A stretch of 39,436 nucleotides of DNA from Ilumatobacter nonamiensis YM16-303 (lineage in GTDB: Bacteria > Actinomycetota > Acidimicrobiia > Acidimicrobiales > Ilumatobacteraceae). Within the stretch, counting starts at the first letter, position 1, and each line of letters begins with the position of its first letter. The notes under the pieces were generated by a model. That model searched no databases and had not been told where the DNA came from. It was given only the letters and a program-made list of their open reading frames with translations. The translations under genes were made by a program, and so were the position numbers. Shown piece after piece: positions 39,225-39,436 of the stretch. The DNA lies in the NCBI RefSeq assembly GCF_000350145.1, contig NZ_BAOL01000043.1, positions 1-39,436 on the forward strand, in the 5' to 3' direction.

Positions 39225-39283
39225 TACCGACTCCCTCCTGATGCCACGCGAGTTCGCTCGCTCATCGGTAGAAGGGAGTCGAC
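39225..39283 (+). promoter_or_regulatory. Structured 5' leader that can mask the ribosome-binding site
   Basis: CGACTCCCT (39228-39236), at the very 5' end of the predicted transcript, is complementary to AGGGAGTCG (39273-39281), which contains the Shine-Dalgarno AGGGAG of the next gene. CTG and TAG extend the stem after one mismatch. Inside the loop, GCGAG-TTCG-CTCGC (39248-39261) forms a tight UUCG-capped hairpin. The fold would hide the ribosome-binding site; a cis-regulatory RNA is plausible but unproven. Confidence 0.45.
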
Positions 39284-39436
39284 GTGCGCCAGCGCCTCGA
39301 CACAGAGTCCGATCACGATCACCACGGCCGTTCGACCGGTGGGGTCGCTCGCGACACCTCCGACGAATCGGTCGGTGATCCACCTGGTGGTCCGGAGAGG
39401 CCAGAAGCCACTTCGGCGCGGAGCGACCGGTTGCGC
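39284..39436 (+). CDS. N-terminus of an unidentified gene (cut by window end)
   Basis: Open frame of 51 codons from GTG at 39284 to the window edge. AAGGGAG lies 5 nt upstream and the promoter-like pair described at 39190-39218 lies further upstream. The visible part is hydrophilic and low-complexity (RLDTESDHDHHGRS, then GDPPGGPERPEATSARSD), like the disordered cytoplasmic head of a membrane or envelope protein. No domain is recognisable, so no function is given. Confidence 0.5.
   Translation, partial: MRQRLDTESDHDHHGRSTGGVARDTSDESVGDPPGGPERPEATSARSDRLR

Noticed and set aside
1-39436. CRISPR arrays, tRNA or rRNA genes, insertion sequences, integrases
   Set aside because: No regularly spaced direct repeats, no tRNA-like cloverleaf in the short intergenic gaps, and no transposase or recombinase motifs were found by eye. 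Covariance-model and profile searches were not possible here.

Overview
The window is GC-rich, densely packed actinobacterial DNA. The gene content (F420-type luciferase-like oxidoreductase, PAC2 protein, BTAD regulator, DUF222-HNH protein, WS/DGAT, HAD-PlsC fusion, KMGKS-type LeuRS) and many apparently leaderless promoters suggest a free-living, lipid-storing member of the Acidimicrobiia (Ilumatobacter-like). The taxon is an inference. I see no rRNA, tRNA, CRISPR array, phage or IS element. The sequence looks like core chromosome, with one family of small palindromic repeats.

Layout. 1-5.8 kb: ROK sugar kinase; a GlsB-type membrane protein; a DUF222-HNH protein under a consensus SOS box; two tiny DUF1059-like genes; a BTAD regulator; a double-UspA protein; a PNPOx-fold flavoprotein. 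5.9-12.3 kb: LdhA-type D-lactate dehydrogenase, then a neutral-lipid block of WS/DGAT and HAD-PlsC on the minus strand facing an acyl-CoA ligase-PlsC pair on the plus strand. 12.4-16.2 kb: membrane protein and leuS, convergent. 16.3-21 kb: family VIII esterase/beta-lactamase fold, cytochrome P450, zinc-ribbon protein and a fatty acyl-AMP ligase-like enzyme. 21-24.4 kb: a three-gene phosphonate/selenate-type ABC importer with a fused double permease. 24.5-31.3 kb: TetR regulator and a four-gene peptide/nickel-type ABC importer with a fused DppD-DppF ATPase. 31.3-35.3 kb: ZnuABC-type metal importer, a Fur-family regulator and a PhzF enzyme. 35.4-39.4 kb: LLM oxidoreductase, PAC2 and APH-like genes on the minus strand; a CnoX-like thioredoxin; and the start of an unknown gene.

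Regulation is the most informative layer. About ten genes begin 6-7 nt after a TAnnnT -10 hexamer, which indicates leaderless mRNAs and helps fix starts. Operators sit inside two such promoters: a LexA box for the HNH gene, and a TTGCGA-N5-TCGCAA palindrome for the metal importer next to the Fur gene.

The most unusual signal is a palindromic element of fixed 13-5-13 geometry placed within two bases of TGA stop codons. There are three perfect copies (19192, 20971, 35350), one with a compensatory base-pair change, and at least three degenerate ones (16243, 17527, 24442). Other points of interest are an 11-codon upstream ORF coupled by ATGA to the phosphonate/selenate-type binding protein, and a 5' leader at 39225-39283 whose first bases pair with the Shine-Dalgarno sequence.
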